The notes below the pieces were generated by a model. The model was not told the DNA's origin, did no database searches, and saw only the letters and a list, made by a program, of their open reading frames with translations. From Candidatus Symbiopectobacterium endolongispinus (GTDB taxonomy: Bacteria > Pseudomonadota > Gammaproteobacteria > Enterobacterales > Enterobacteriaceae): DNA of 64,000 bases. The stretch lies in assembly GCF_018777385.1 (NCBI RefSeq), contig NZ_JAFJYB010000001.1, positions 1,198,610 through 1,262,609 on the forward strand. The letters are read 5' to 3'. Positions 39,797-49,647 of this stretch are shown here, one piece after another; within the stretch, counting starts at the first letter, position 1; each line of letters starts with the position of its first letter. The translations under genes and the position numbers were made by a program.

Positions 39797-41854
39797 ATGG
39801 AACTGAAAGCAACCTCTTTAGGCAAACATCTGGCGCAACACCCCTACAATCGGGTGAAGCTGCTCAATGCGGGCGTTCAGGTGAGCGGTGAGAAACACGA
39901 GTATGTCATTCCCTTTAACCAGTTGCTGGATATGCAATGCAAGCGTGGGCTGGTATGGGGGGAACTGGAGTTTGTGCTACCAGAAAACCAGGTGGTGCGG
40001 CTGCATGGCACCGAATGGCAGGAAACCCAGCAGTTCTACCGCTATCTGATGAAAATGTGGCGTCAGTGGAGTGACGACATGAGCGCAGTGTGTGCCGACG
40101 CGTTACAGCGCCAGGTCACCGATATTGAGCAAATGGCGAACCATCATGGGTGGATTTCACGTCAGGCGTTGACTGAGTTACAGGCAGATATTCGTGCAAC
40201 GCTCGCTTCCTTGCCGTTGCCTGTCGCAAGGCTGGCGGGGTTTGTGAATTGTTGTGACAGCTACACCCTTTGTCAGCAGTGGCTCGCTGAGGGGGAGTCG
40301 TGCAGAACCGTCTGTAACCAAACTTGGATGGAGAAAACGCTCTCCTCAGAGCAGGCGTTTTTTGACGGCGTTGAAACTACTCCGCTTAATGTTTCGCAGT
40401 GTCGCGCCGTCATCAATGGTGAAGATTCCGTATTAGTGCTGGCGGGGGCGGGCAGTGGAAAAACGTCCGTATTAGTGGCGCGCGCCGCCTGGTTGCTGCA
40501 CCGAAACGAAGCGATGCCGGAACAAATCTTGTTACTTGCCTTTGGCCGCAAAGCCGCGCAGGAGATGAATGAACGTATACAGGCGTGCTTACACACGGAC
40601 GCTGTACAGGCCAAAACATTCCATGCGCTGGCACTGCATATTATTCAGCATGCTACGCGCAAAGCGCCGGTTATCAGACGATTGGAAAGCAATGGCGCGC
40701 TACGACATGAACTGCTGATTAAAACCTGGCAGCAGCAGTGCGCGGAGAAGAAAGCGCAAGCCAAAGGATGGCGGGAGTGGCTGAGCGAGGAGATGGCGTG
40801 GGATGTGCCTGACGGCGAGTTCTGGCTGGATGCGCGTATGGCAGCGCGGCTGAGTGGTCGTTTGGATCGCTGGCTCGGGCTAATGCGTATGCAGGGCGGG
40901 AGCCAAAATGACATGCTGGCGCTGGCGGATGATGAGCAGCGCCCGCGATTGCAACGTGGTTTACGCTTGATGGCCCCTTTGCTTAAGGCATGGAAAGCAG
41001 CATTGAAAGAAGAAGGCGCGGTGGACTTCTCTGACCTGATCCTCCATCAGGCGGTAAATTTGCTGGATAAGGGGCGCTTTATCAGCCCTTGGAAGCATAT
41101 TCTGGTCGATGAATTTCAGGATATTTCTCCCCAGCGTGCGCAATTGTTGGCCGCGCTGCGCAGGCAAAATCTGCGTACCCGCCTTTTTGCTGTCGGTGAT
41201 GACTGGCAGGCGATTTACCGTTTCAGTGGCGCTGAACTGACGCTGACCAAGGCATTTGAGCATCACTTTGGGCGCGGAGAGCGCTGTGCGCTGGATACGA
41301 CCTATCGCTTTAACGATCGTATTGGCGAGATTGCCAATACCTTTGTGCAGCAGAATCCGCATCAGTTAAAGAAGCCTCTTAACAGCTTGCGCGCTGGCGA
41401 TAAAAAAGCGGTCATGCTGCTGCCTGAAACACAGTTGGAAACGTTGTTCGATAAGCTCAGCAGTTACGTCACGCCCGATGAGCGTATTCTTGTGCTGGCG
41501 CGTTATCACCATTTGCGGCCAGCCATGCTGGATAAAGCGGGTGTGAGATGGCCAAACCTGATTATTGAGTTTATGACAATCCATGCCAGCAAGGGGCAAC
41601 AGGCTGACTATGTGGTGATTGTGGGATTGAACGATGGCAAAGAAGGTTTCCCCGCCTTGCCGCGTGAAAGTTTGCTGGAGCAGGTCTTGTTACCCCAGCC
41701 GGAACCTTTTGCTGATGCGGAAGAGTGTCGTTTACTTTATGTGGCGCTAACCCGTGCGAAACACCGGGTCTGGTTGCTCTACGATCGTGACGCACCGTCT
41801 GTCTTTGTTGAACAATTACAGCGTATCGGTGTGCCGCTTCAGAGGAAACCTTAA
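39797..41854 (+). CDS. helD: DNA helicase IV
   Basis: 685 residues, UvrD/Rep superfamily 1 helicase. The Walker A motif is VLAGAGSGKTSVLVARAAWL, Walker B ILVDEFQDISPQR, motif III VGDDWQAIYRFSGAELTLT, and motifs V-VI TIHASKGQQADYVV and LLYVALTRAKHRVWLL. It translocates 3'-5' on single-stranded DNA. Intact and of normal length. In E. coli it lies between yccF and mgsA, as here. Confidence 0.96.
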   Translation: MELKATSLGKHLAQHPYNRVKLLNAGVQVSGEKHEYVIPFNQLLDMQCKRGLVWGELEFVLPENQVVRLHGTEWQETQQFYRYLMKMWRQWSDDMSAVCADALQRQVTDIEQMANHHGWISRQALTELQADIRATLASLPLPVARLAGFVNCCDSYTLCQQWLAEGESCRTVCNQTWMEKTLSSEQAFFDGVETTPLNVSQCRAVINGEDSVLVLAGAGSGKTSVLVARAAWLLHRNEAMPEQILLLAFGRKAAQEMNERIQACLHTDAVQAKTFHALALHIIQHATRKAPVIRRLESNGALRHELLIKTWQQQCAEKKAQAKGWREWLSEEMAWDVPDGEFWLDARMAARLSGRLDRWLGLMRMQGGSQNDMLALADDEQRPRLQRGLRLMAPLLKAWKAALKEEGAVDFSDLILHQAVNLLDKGRFISPWKHILVDEFQDISPQRAQLLAALRRQNLRTRLFAVGDDWQAIYRFSGAELTLTKAFEHHFGRGERCALDTTYRFNDRIGEIANTFVQQNPHQLKKPLNSLRAGDKKAVMLLPETQLETLFDKLSSYVTPDERILVLARYHHLRPAMLDKAGVRWPNLIIEFMTIHASKGQQADYVVIVGLNDGKEGFPALPRESLLEQVLLPQPEPFADAEECRLLYVALTRAKHRVWLLYDRDAPSVFVEQLQRIGVPLQRKP

Positions 41855-41895
41855 TAACAGCGCTGCCAGCAACCGGGTAGCGCTGATGCGCCGCG

Positions 41896-42267
41896 TTACT
41901 TCAGACGCTCATTCAGATAGCGTTGGTAGTCAGGAATGGCGATCTCAACGGGCTGTTTAAAAAGGGCTGAGTTAACCAAAAAGTCAGCGGTGGAACGGTT
42001 GGTTGCGACCGGAATATTCCAGACGGTAGCGAAGCAGAGCCTTGACGTCAGGATCGTGCGGAACCTCATTCAGTGGGTCCCAAAAGAAGATCATCAGATC
42101 GATTACAACATGATACCAAGGTGAAGAGCGCAGCGTATCGTGGGCATCCAGTTCCTCCCACGCCGGGCTTACCAGCGAGTATTCAGGATCGATTCAATCA
42201 CGACACCAGGGTATCCCAGCAGTTTATGACGAATCTGTTCTCCAATACCAAATTTACAGATAATCAT
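41896..42267 (-). pseudogene. Deletion chimera: hspQ start joined to mgsA end
   Basis: The 5' part (ATG 42267, ribosome site AGGAG) encodes HspQ, the heat-shock protein that binds hemimethylated oriC and aids Lon: [20 protein letters not shown], then after a one-base loss [20 protein letters not shown] and PWYHVVID. There it passes into the C-terminal half of methylglyoxal synthase: [20 protein letters not shown], ending [13 protein letters not shown]. Another small deletion lies near the [14 protein letters not shown] junction. In E. coli mgsA, yccT, yccU and hspQ are separate genes in this order, so the deletion removed the genes between them. Neither product is made. The shared ATCGAT at the joint suggests short-homology recombination. 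Confidence 0.87.
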
Positions 42268-42460
42268 AATGACTCCTGAGATAATCTGACTCTGTAACCT
42301 TACTTCTATATGGGCGCGAACGCCCAGATTTCAAGTTGTATGTGGAACAGCGTATTTGCTAACGGAATAAGGTTATTTTACTGCTAATAGTATGAGGCAT
42401 ATTGTATCGCCGTGCAGGAAATAAAGGTGTCTGCCCATTGATGATTGAGGTGGCGTTTAG

Positions 42461-42741
42461 ATGTCTGAACACTGTGTGACAGCCTATGTATACGGTGTGG
42501 TGCAGGGGGGGTTGGTTTTCGTTATCACACACAACAGCAGGCCCGACAGTTGGGCGTAAAAGGGTATGCCAGGAATTGCGAGGATGGCAGTGTGGAAGTG
42601 GTAGCCAGTGGTGAGCCGCAGCAGGTTGAACAACTTATCATTTGGCTAAAAGCGGGTGGGCCGCGCAGTGCTCGTGTTGAGCACGTTCTTGTCGAGCCTT
42701 GCGCGATGATGGATTACACGGGTTTTTCAATCCGCTATTAG
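42461..42741 (+). pseudogene. acyP: Acylphosphatase, broken in a G-run
   Basis: AcyP hydrolyses acyl phosphates. The frame starts [16 protein letters not shown] and continues, after a shift, as [20 protein letters not shown] with the catalytic Arg and Asn ([13 protein letters not shown]). The G-run at 42505-42511 has two extra bases compared with the expected QGVGFR. Removing them gives 93 codons, the family length. In its usual place beside tusE, although rlmI, which lies between hspQ and acyP in E. coli, is missing. Confidence 0.95.
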
Positions 42742-42748
42742 CCGAATA

Positions 42749-43078
42749 TCAGATACATTTTACCGGCTTAGGTAGTCCTGCAATTTTGGTTGCCTGTTTG
42801 GCGGGGCCTTTCGGAAAGAGCCGATACAGGTAGCGGCTATTACCTTTTTCTTCGCCGTACTTTTGTGCCATCGCTTTTACCAGCATGCGAATCGCCGGTG
42901 AGGTGTTGAACTCCAGATAGAAGTGGCGAACAAAGCGCACCACTTCCCAATGCGCATCCGTTAACGCGATATCTTCCTGCTTTGCCAGTAGCGGTGCGAG
43001 AGACTCACTCCAATCAGCGCTGTTAAGCAAGTATCCCTGTGCATCCGTTTCTATAAAACGCCCTTCAAACTCCAACAT
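42749..43078 (-). CDS. tusE: Sulfur relay protein TusE
   Basis: 109 residues of the DsrC/TusE family. It receives sulfur from TusBCD and passes it to MnmA for 2-thiouridine in tRNA. The conserved penultimate-type Cys lies in the terminal PVKCI, and the helical core reads [20 protein letters not shown]. Intact. It overlaps little with neighbours and keeps the E. coli arrangement acyP-tusE-yccA. Confidence 0.95.
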   Translation of the reverse strand: MLEFEGRFIETDAQGYLLNSADWSESLAPLLAKQEDIALTDAHWEVVRFVRHFYLEFNTSPAIRMLVKAMAQKYGEEKGNSRYLYRLFPKGPAKQATKIAGLPKPVKCI

Positions 43079-43160
43079 AGTGCCTCGTAACCCCCTGTTT
43101 TAAGCGAAGTGTAGCAAAGAAATTCAGTCGGAAGAATGGGGGGTTCAGGGGGAATAAAAA

Positions 43161-43192
43161 GGCCTGAGCGGCAGAGACGCCACACTCAGGCC
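43161..43192 (-). terminator. Terminator after yccA
   Basis: On the minus strand GGCCTGAG and CTCAGGCC pair around a GC-rich loop, followed by TTTTTATT (43153-43160). Confidence 0.8.
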
Positions 43193-43234
43193 CGTTACAT
43201 CAGTGCAATGATAAAGGCAGAAGCCTCAATCCGG

Positions 43235-43894
43235 TTAGTCGTTGCGCATGGTGCCTAAAATGCTCAACAAGCTCACGAACAGGTTATAAATGGAGACGTA
43301 CAGGCTAACCGTGGCGCGAATATAATTCGTTTCACCACCGTGAATGATGTTGCTGGTTTCCCAGAGAATGGCGCCGGCAGAAAACAGAATGAACAAGCCA
43401 CTCAACGCAAGATGTAACGCCGGAAGTTGCAGGAACAGATTGGCAATCACCCCGACGATCAGAACAACAAATCCCGCCATCATCATCCCGGACAGGAATG
43501 ACATATCCTTGCGCGTTGTTAGAACATAGGCAGAACAGCAGAAAAAGACCAGGGCCGTGCCGCCCAATGCAAGCATGATAATGTCAGAGGCGCCGGAGGC
43601 AATCAGTGAGCTCAGAATCGGGCCCAACGTGTACCCCATAAAACCCGTGAGCGCAAATGCTGCCAGAATACCTGCTGGACTGTTGGCGAGTTTGTGGGTC
43701 AAAAACATCAGTCCGTAAAACCCTATCAGCATCAACAATAAGCCAGGCGCGGGAAGGTTTAGCACGGTACTGACGGTTGCGGTAAGCGCGGAAAAACCCA
43801 GAGTAAGTGATAAAAGGAAATACGTGTTACGCAGCACCTTGTGCGTGCTGAGCAGTGAGCTTTCCTGTCTGGAAGAGACAACAATACGATCCAT
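43235..43894 (-). CDS. yccA: YccA, BAX inhibitor-1 family membrane protein
   Basis: 219 residues with seven membrane helices. It is a substrate and modulator of the FtsH protease, and overproduced or stabilised forms protect cells with jammed SecY. It begins [20 protein letters not shown], the conserved cytosolic tail, and includes GFTGYTLGP-like [19 protein letters not shown]. Intact. It is next to serT as in E. coli. Confidence 0.95.
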   Translation of the reverse strand: MDRIVVSSRQESSLLSTHKVLRNTYFLLSLTLGFSALTATVSTVLNLPAPGLLLMLIGFYGLMFLTHKLANSPAGILAAFALTGFMGYTLGPILSSLIASGASDIIMLALGGTALVFFCCSAYVLTTRKDMSFLSGMMMAGFVVLIVGVIANLFLQLPALHLALSGLFILFSAGAILWETSNIIHGGETNYIRATVSLYVSIYNLFVSLLSILGTMRND

Positions 43895-44123
43895 GGCAGC
43901 GACTCTCTCTGTTAAATGATTATTATGACTCAGGATATCAGCATAGATAGTTGCATAGGGTTATTAAAGACGTTTTACCCTTCTTTACGCTGTGAAGTGC
44001 TAATTTTATAAGCATTATGATGATATTACGTCCAGTTAACGCTAAATTAGGTTATTTTTAGCGCAGTTGAGCGTTATCAGGCTTTACAACCTGTCGGGCT
44101 GTGTTTATAGTTCGCTTCGTTGT

Positions 44124-44211
44124 GGAGGGGTGGCCGAGTGGTTTAAGGCAGCGGTCTTGAAAACCGCCGAGTGTAACAGCTCCGTGAGTTCGAATCTCAC
44201 CTCCTCCGCCA
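44124..44211 (+). tRNA. serT: tRNA-Ser(TGA)
   Basis: 88 nt with an encoded CCA end. The anticodon is TGA (CT-TGA-AA loop). Acceptor GGAGGGG pairs with CTCCTCC, the D arm reads GGCCGAG, a long class II variable arm follows, and the T loop is GTTCGAATC. It is the chromosomal attachment site used by the island that follows. Confidence 0.97.
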
Positions 44212-44213
44212 CT
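44157..44213 (+). other. Attachment site (left), 3' part of serT
   Basis: The last 57 nt of the serT region (anticodon loop to ACT beyond the CCA) are repeated at 49434-49490 with 50 of 57 identical positions. This is the classical pattern of a tRNA-targeting integrase. Confidence 0.8.
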
Positions 44214-44399
44214 TTTTTTTCAAATGCTTATCTGTAGTTCCTCACATTGTTTTTCTCTATTGTTATCCACTTGGTATATCCTATTTTTTCTGTGTGTTAT
44301 TGTTCATTTTTATTGATTAGCGGCAAATCAAGCGTCGTCTAGTTTGTATTTTTCTACCGTAGTATTGCTACGGCTGCTACAAATATAGATTTAGATCTA

Positions 44400-44931
44400 A
44401 AAGATAACCCCCCCCTTATCACCCAAAAGAAACCAGCTCAAAAATTCGAACCACTTGAGGCTGAACTGCCTGAATCGATATCGCCTGATCTGTTGCGTGA
44501 GTGGGTTGAGTTTTGCCAACAGCTTAAGCAACCTATCAGGACCGAGCATGGGTTGGTCAGAACGCTCCAAAAACTCGACGACTTGCGTATGGCCGGGCTG
44601 TTTGAGCACCGGGGTGAAAAGCATGCAGGAAAAACTGACGCAGCAGAATCGCAAACCGCCAGAGACATTCGGACAGCACGCGCAGCCTGGGAACGGCACG
44701 TATAAGGTCTGTGGTGAGTTTATGGTACTGACCGTGGAGAGCGGGGCAAACCCGTTTGGGGTGAACGTAGCTGACGTACTTGTGGAATATAAGCGCTGGC
44801 GCAACGAGTTATAGCGTTACTCGATCAGTGCTGAATTTCCGTGGCGCCAGCCGGTGCTGCATCACATTTGCATCGGGAATACCTGCGTCGTAAGGCTGCA
44901 CGGCTGATTTAGCCAACCAATCGAGTTATGA
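44400..44931 (+). pseudogene. Phage replication-protein remnants
   Basis: Debris of what look like phage replication genes. One stretch (PLEAELPESISPDLLREWVE, FCQQLKQPIRTEHGLVRTLQ) resembles the C-terminal region of phage O/DnaT-like initiators. A second (GEFMVLTVESGANPFGVNVA, EYKRWRNEL, in-frame stop, then SAEFPWRQPVLHHICIG) resembles phage P-type helicase loaders. Several frame changes and a stop interrupt both. Family assignment is by feel, not by a hard motif, so take it as phage-like rather than exact. Confidence 0.5.
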
Positions 44932-45044
44932 CCAATGACCAATTTGTTAAACACAACCAAATGGATAATCGAGCCTATTCCATGGTCGACGCGAGGGGAT
45001 TAAACCGGTAAGCCTGACGTTTTGAGAATGAAAAAACCTTAACG

Positions 45045-45075
45045 AAAAAGCAGCCTTGGTTTCAGACTGCTTTTT
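45045..45075 (-). terminator. Terminator after the metallo-beta-lactamase-fold gene
   Basis: On the minus strand AAAAAGCAGTC pairs with GGCTGCTTTTT (one mismatch) around a 9-nt loop, ending in a T-run. Confidence 0.8.
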
Positions 45076-45110
45076 ACTTTAATTTGAAAATCAGGTTTTA
45101 ACGAGAGGGT

Positions 45111-46052
45111 TTATTTCCATCCCATTTCGCCTTTGGCGACTTTAGCACTTAGTTCGAGAGAACTTTCTCCCCCCAAACCAGGATAGTGTTTTTTCATAGC
45201 CTTGATCAGTTCTTCTGAGTTTTTAGCCTTTGCGGTTTCTTCATCAAACACACGAATGTAGTTTGCAGTAAAATCAACCGCTGTAACGCCCTCAGGAATT
45301 TTCCCTGTGAAATGCCCTGGGATTACCTTGGTTGGAGAGAGTGATTTAATCTTTTCAAGGGTTGTTAGCCAGTCTGCGTGCGATTTTGCTGTCTGGGTAT
45401 CAGCCATCCAGACATGTTCTCCTGATACGACAGGGATCCAGCCTGAAACCGTTTTGATTGACGGTATCCACACAAAAGTTCGGTCAGGGGTAGGGCCATC
45501 GAGACCTACAACTTGCAGTTCATGCCCCTCAAGTTGGAGCGAATTGCCTTGGAGAGGCTGAGGTACAATAATTTTACCCGGTGCGTTTGAGCCTAACTGT
45601 GGCCCCCACACTTTAAGTTTCTCGTCTTTAGTTTCCTGAATATGTGCGATGGTTTGTGGTGTGGCAACGATTTTTGTCTGCGGGAAAGCCGCCTGAAGAG
45701 TATCAAGGCCAAAGTAGAAATCTGGATCTCCATGGCTGATATAAATTGTCGTCAGGTGCTTCTGGGATGCCTTGATTTTGTCCACCAACTTACGGGCCTG
45801 CTCTGCTGAAAACTGAGCGTCAATCAAGATAGCATCATTTTTTCCTTCAACTACAGAGGATATGGCAAAAATAGCCTGCTCCCCGGGATTAAAAACAGAG
45901 GTAGTGATAGCTCGATGTTCCTGTTTGTTGGCGGAAGCCGATGAAGTTTATGTTCCTGTCGATTTAGATACGGCTGCATGACTCTGGAACCCTACCATCG
46001 CGGTCGCCAGAGCGAAGGCACATGCTGGGAGTGTATATTTCGATAACGTCAT
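45111..46052 (-). pseudogene. Exported metallo-beta-lactamase-fold hydrolase, one nonsense codon
   Basis: 314 codons in one frame. The N-terminus is a signal peptide (MTLSKYTLPACAFALATAMV). A TAA at 45948-45950 interrupts just after it (SKSTGT-TSSASANKQEH), in the linker before the catalytic domain. The MBL fold follows: NDAILIDAQFSAEQA, then TIYISHGDPDFYFGL where the usual HxHxDH is HGDPDFYFG, and a later KVIPGHFTGKIPEG. The first metal motif is the atypical HGDPD seen in a group of uncharacterised secreted MBL proteins. It may be island cargo. Without the stop it would look functional. Confidence 0.87.
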
Positions 46053-46314
46053 ATCAATTCACCTTTTTCAGTGTAGGGAAATTATTGAAAAATTGCTATC
46101 AGGTCATATGATTCAGCTATCAATGATTCTTTTTCAAGGCCATCAAAATTGATGTAGTAGGTCTGTCCACCGTCAGAGGCGCTTTAGTTGCGTGCATTAT
46201 CAATCACTTTTCGCTTTAGACGTGATATGGCTGTATATGAGGCAGCACAACAATAATATTGGGAAGAAGTATAAGCGCTTACTTTTTAGGTTAGATCATA
46301 TTTGTAGGCTTTGC

Positions 46315-46659
46315 TTAATGTTGGCTTTCTAAATGTCGCTGTATGTCTCTTGATAAACGCTGTTGCTGTTCCAAATCATGAGCCCAAAATTTATTATCAG
46401 GAAAATTATTATCACTGCTAAGGATATTACCTCCGCGCTTCATCCTTATTCGTGACAGCGCGTAACACCGCTCTTGATCGATGCCCGAGCCCCGTTTGTT
46501 TATCTCTTCGGTTATACGGAGCACTGTGTGTCCATGGCTATTGTATGTGCCTAGTGCTTTACACAAATCGTCATTGTTGTACGCAGATATTTGCTGGCTG
46601 GATAGGCTTGTGGCAGCGCACCCGGATAAAGTCAGTGTTATTGCTAAGGCTAATTTCAT
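46315..46659 (-). CDS. Small putative lipoprotein
   Basis: 114 residues from MKLALAITLTLSGCAATSLS, with a lipobox LSGC. The mature part includes NNDDLCKALGTYNSHGHTVL and ERCYALSRIRMKRGG, two further Cys that could pair. I do not recognise the family, though similar short lipoproteins occur in prophages and islands. GGAGCG lies before the ATG. Intact. Confidence 0.65.
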   Translation of the reverse strand: MKLALAITLTLSGCAATSLSSQQISAYNNDDLCKALGTYNSHGHTVLRITEEINKRGSGIDQERCYALSRIRMKRGGNILSSDNNFPDNKFWAHDLEQQQRLSRDIQRHLESQH

Positions 46660-46679
46660 GAGCGCTCCTTGTGGCAAGA

Positions 46680-47194
46680 GCCTTGGGCAAATGCAACGAA
46701 TTGGATTGATGTGACTGATATGGCCATGGTGAGTTCTTCTACCGTTATCTTGTTCATGTATTCAAATGGTATCTGGATGTCTGTTTTCACAACAGAAACA
46801 AAGGGTAAACCAACTGTTTTTAGTCAATTACTCGTCATGAGCTATGACATTAATGAGTATATCTTAGCAACTTTGACGAAAGGGAGAACATCATACAGGG
46901 CATTTTCAGCGGCACTGGTACTCAGGTCAAACCAGTGTTGTCGGCAGTGGATACATGGGGAATGAGAGACTGAGAAAAAGGCCTGCGCCTGCGTTGGGAT
47001 AAGGGGGACGCTGAAAGCGGGAGCTAAACGATGTCGTCCCATGGAACCCGTAGATCCATACGATCGAAAAAACGGGATTTACAGGAAGAATAATGAGAAA
47101 TAGCTGGGATCATGAAAAGGTCATTACAAATAAAGAGTTATATTCTCACAAATGAGGATTAAATTGCATCTTCCTTAATCAACTTATTGATTTT
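46680..47194. other. Island DNA without a recognisable gene
   Basis: Short ORFs only. One plus-strand stretch (ENIIQGIFSGTGTQVKPVLS) looks like a phage structural or regulatory fragment, but I cannot name it. No RNA gene or repeat is evident. Confidence 0.35.
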
Positions 47195-47228
47195 AAGCCC
47201 AGCGCTGTACTACAGCGCTGGGTTTTTA
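47195..47228 (+). terminator. Strong hairpin terminator inside the island
   Basis: CCCAGCGCTGT and ACAGCGCTGGG form a perfect 11-bp stem around ACT, followed by TTTTT. No intact gene precedes it on the plus strand; it is probably left over from a lost gene. Confidence 0.75.
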
Positions 47229-47307
47229 AGGAAAACAATCAAAAATACAATGTCCATTGTCATAATCCGTAATAAAATAGATTAATAATTAAACTGTTAG
47301 GTTGATA

Positions 47308-47556
47308 CTATTCTCGATAAGACTTAGGCGTTGAAATAACGAGAAGAACTTGTTTGAATGCTTCATTAATAATAGGATGATTTTCAGGTGTTTTCCCCTT
47401 TTGTTCCTCCGCCACTAATTTGAGGACTTCAAATACGTGACCTTTAGGAGATAAGGCATTAATAGTTCTCATTATCATTATTAATAGCAAGCTATTAGTG
47501 ACTTTTTGTACCTCAAGTGCGTGTTTTAAGTTTTTAATTTCATTCTCAACGTCCAT
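47308..47556 (-). CDS. Hypothetical protein
   Basis: 82 residues, MDVENEIKNLKHALEVQKVT with a helical N-terminus, then LLLIMIMRTINALSPKG and a Lys/Glu-rich end. AT-rich codon use fits island DNA. Not recognised. Coding looks likely but unproven. Confidence 0.5.
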   Translation of the reverse strand: MDVENEIKNLKHALEVQKVTNSLLLIMIMRTINALSPKGHVFEVLKLVAEEQKGKTPENHPIINEAFKQVLLVISTPKSYRE

Positions 47557-47749
47557 CTATTTCCTCAATCCGAAGGTCATCAGCCACTCCTTCGGGGTAA
47601 GCGCTTGTGCAAAAAAAAATAGCTCAAGCGGGCTGATATGTTTCCTGTGGTGTTTAACGTTTTTATTTTTACGTTAGTAGCTCAACTGAAGTCCGTACAA
47701 ATTGATATGCCCATTTTGTGCGGGCTTTCTCATTTATGGAGCATACAGG

Positions 47750-48285
47750 ATAATTAATGGTCGAAAAGGTGGCAGTGGCAATGCCCGGATGGCAGCTGAG
47801 TCGCCGGATTCCTACGCAAAAATCCTGTTGGCGCTGGGTGAGGGAGCGTTTAGTGGCGGGCTTGATGGCACGCGTGTTTTCATGGACGGTACACCGATCA
47901 CTGATGCCAATAGTAACGCTAACTTTTCGGGAGTGGCGTGGGAGTTTCGTTCTGGTACGCCCAATCAATCCTCTATTCCCGGTTTCCCTGGCGTTAGAGC
48001 ATGGAATCGCCGTCAGCACAGAATTAACGAGCCAGACAGACTGAGTGTATTATGACCATCCAGATCAGCGATCGCTTTGGCAGCCGTATCAAGGCTGAAA
48101 ACCTCTCTGTTTCGAAGTGGGCGCTGTACCAGATTGCGCAGCATTGCGACCAGTTGATTCCTGACGGCCGCGGTGGCGACAGCTCGGAGCCACGTTTTTT
48201 GTGCGATGTGTATATCCAGTCGCAGGAAGAAGCCTTGACCGTGTTAAACGATTTGGCCGCAATTGGCACTTTATCTGAATTCTAG
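47750..48285 (+). pseudogene. Lambda-like tail tip protein J, two fragments
   Basis: The first fragment (KGGSGNARMAAESPDSYAKI, then LLALGEGAFSGGLDGTRVFM and NFSGVAWEFRSGTPNQSSIP) corresponds to the N-terminal region of phage tail tip attachment protein J. The second (48052-48285: RFGSRIKAENLSVSKWALYQ, ARYCDQL-like IAQHCDQLIPDGRGG, EPRFLCDVYIQSQEEALTVL) matches a region much further on in J. The two are joined by an internal deletion with a frame change near 48035. J is over 1000 residues, so most of it is gone. Clear evidence of a lambdoid or similar siphophage origin for the island. Confidence 0.83.
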
Positions 48286-48332
48286 CATTATGCTTGATAG
48301 GAGGTTAACGCGTTGAATGATCGAGCGTAAAC

Positions 48333-48991
48333 TCAAACAAATACTGTGCTCATATTATGGGAGAAATAAGAAACCATTCTTGGTATTTTAGGATTTAAGG
48401 CGCTTCCTGACATTATCATGAAAAGTGCAAGCAAGTCACCATAGAGTGCTGAGCTATGATGAAGAATAAAGGGTTCACCTAGGATGCTTTTAAACTGACG
48501 CATAGTATCAATGAAAGCCGTGTATGGCTTTTCATTCCCTGAAGCTCCAGAGCGATTGTTCAGTGAAGCGCTAACCTCATCAATTATTTCATGTAAGTTG
48601 ACTAAGCCTTTAATGTAGTTGTCTCGGTCATGGGTTGTACAGTTATCCGCTAAAGTCCCATAAACATCTTTTGTATGCTTATTATGTATGACAAACGTTT
48701 TTCTCTTAACTCACTAAAATTATTGATAATTTCACTCAGCATATCTTTCATTCTTCCTTGTGATGCACCTCGCTCTTCTCCGCTATTTGCATGCTTCAAT
48801 TTAGATAATATTTCAGAAATATCCCTTCTTTGGGGATCATTCTGATCTGGCTTGTGATATGCATTTAATTCGGTAACGTAAGAGTTGGTGATCCCTTTGT
48901 TGTATATTGCTGCTTCAGGATTTCTTGATATATCTTCACGCATTGCACGCATAAATGAGCTTTCATTAGTCGTTGAACTGATTCTGTCCAT
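48333..48991 (-). pseudogene. Unrecognised AT-rich gene, one frameshift
   Basis: The first part (MDRISSTTNESSFMRAMRED, then KLKHANSGEERGASQGRMKD) and the second part (HTKDVYGTLADNCTTHDRDN, then YIKGLVNLHEIIDEVSASLN and a C-terminal helix LYGDLLALFMIMSGS) are one gene broken by loss of one A in an A-run near 48706. Adding it gives 220 codons. The composition (Ser, Asn, Thr-rich N-terminus, low GC) resembles horizontally acquired secreted or effector-like proteins, but nothing in it names a function. Confidence 0.65.
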
Positions 48992-49433
48992 TAAATTATC
49001 CTTAATTTAAGGGGGGTTTATATAAACGGTAGTTATAGTGTACGGTATTTAGTGATTGTTACGGTAACTTATTTTTAATTACTAACTGCCTTCCTTAATA
49101 TCATGTCAGAAAAAAATAATAATAATAAATATCAAAAAAACATTATGTGAGCAAGCAGATACCAGAAAGTGAGGAATCCACTCCGACGGTAATGTACCGT
49201 AATGTTTACTGCAACACAGTAGTAAACTAAGTGAAAAGTCCGCGCGGGTCGACTATAAGGTTGGGCGTATCTTCAGGTATAAAAACGCTTTTATACCATG
49301 ATTTATGACAATGAAGCGTTGGTATTTGAAGAAATCAGACCTTATAACTGGTTGATATATATTGGTTGTAGATGCTTCACTATACCAACGAATGATGTTA
49401 ATTGATTGATTTAAATGGGGTGTCGTGGTGTTA

Positions 49434-49490
49434 TTGAAAAGCGTCGAGTGTAACAGTTGCGTGAATTCGAATCTCATCACCTCCGCCACT
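49434..49490 (+). other. Attachment site (right), partial serT copy
   Basis: 57-nt copy of the serT 3' part (see 44157-44213) with seven substitutions. The seven differences show that the integration is old or that the phage-borne tRNA end was divergent. No integrase gene remains between the two sites. Confidence 0.8.
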
Positions 49491-49553
49491 CATTTAATAC
49501 AATCGATGCGCTATGAATATGTCTTCGACTTTATCCTAATTATATGCAGCATC

Positions 49554-49578
49554 AAAGTCCCTTAACAGGGGCTTTTTT
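49554..49578 (+). terminator. Hairpin terminator, probably the original serT terminator
   Basis: AAGTCCC pairs with GGGGCTT around TTAACA, followed by TTTTTT. It lies just beyond the right attachment site, where the terminator of serT would end up after integration into the tRNA 3' end. Confidence 0.6.
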
Positions 49579-49647
49579 GTTTGTACTTTATCTGCTTTTA
49601 ATCATTACCTACTCTGATTATCCATTTATCTGACCAGATCGCGGTGT

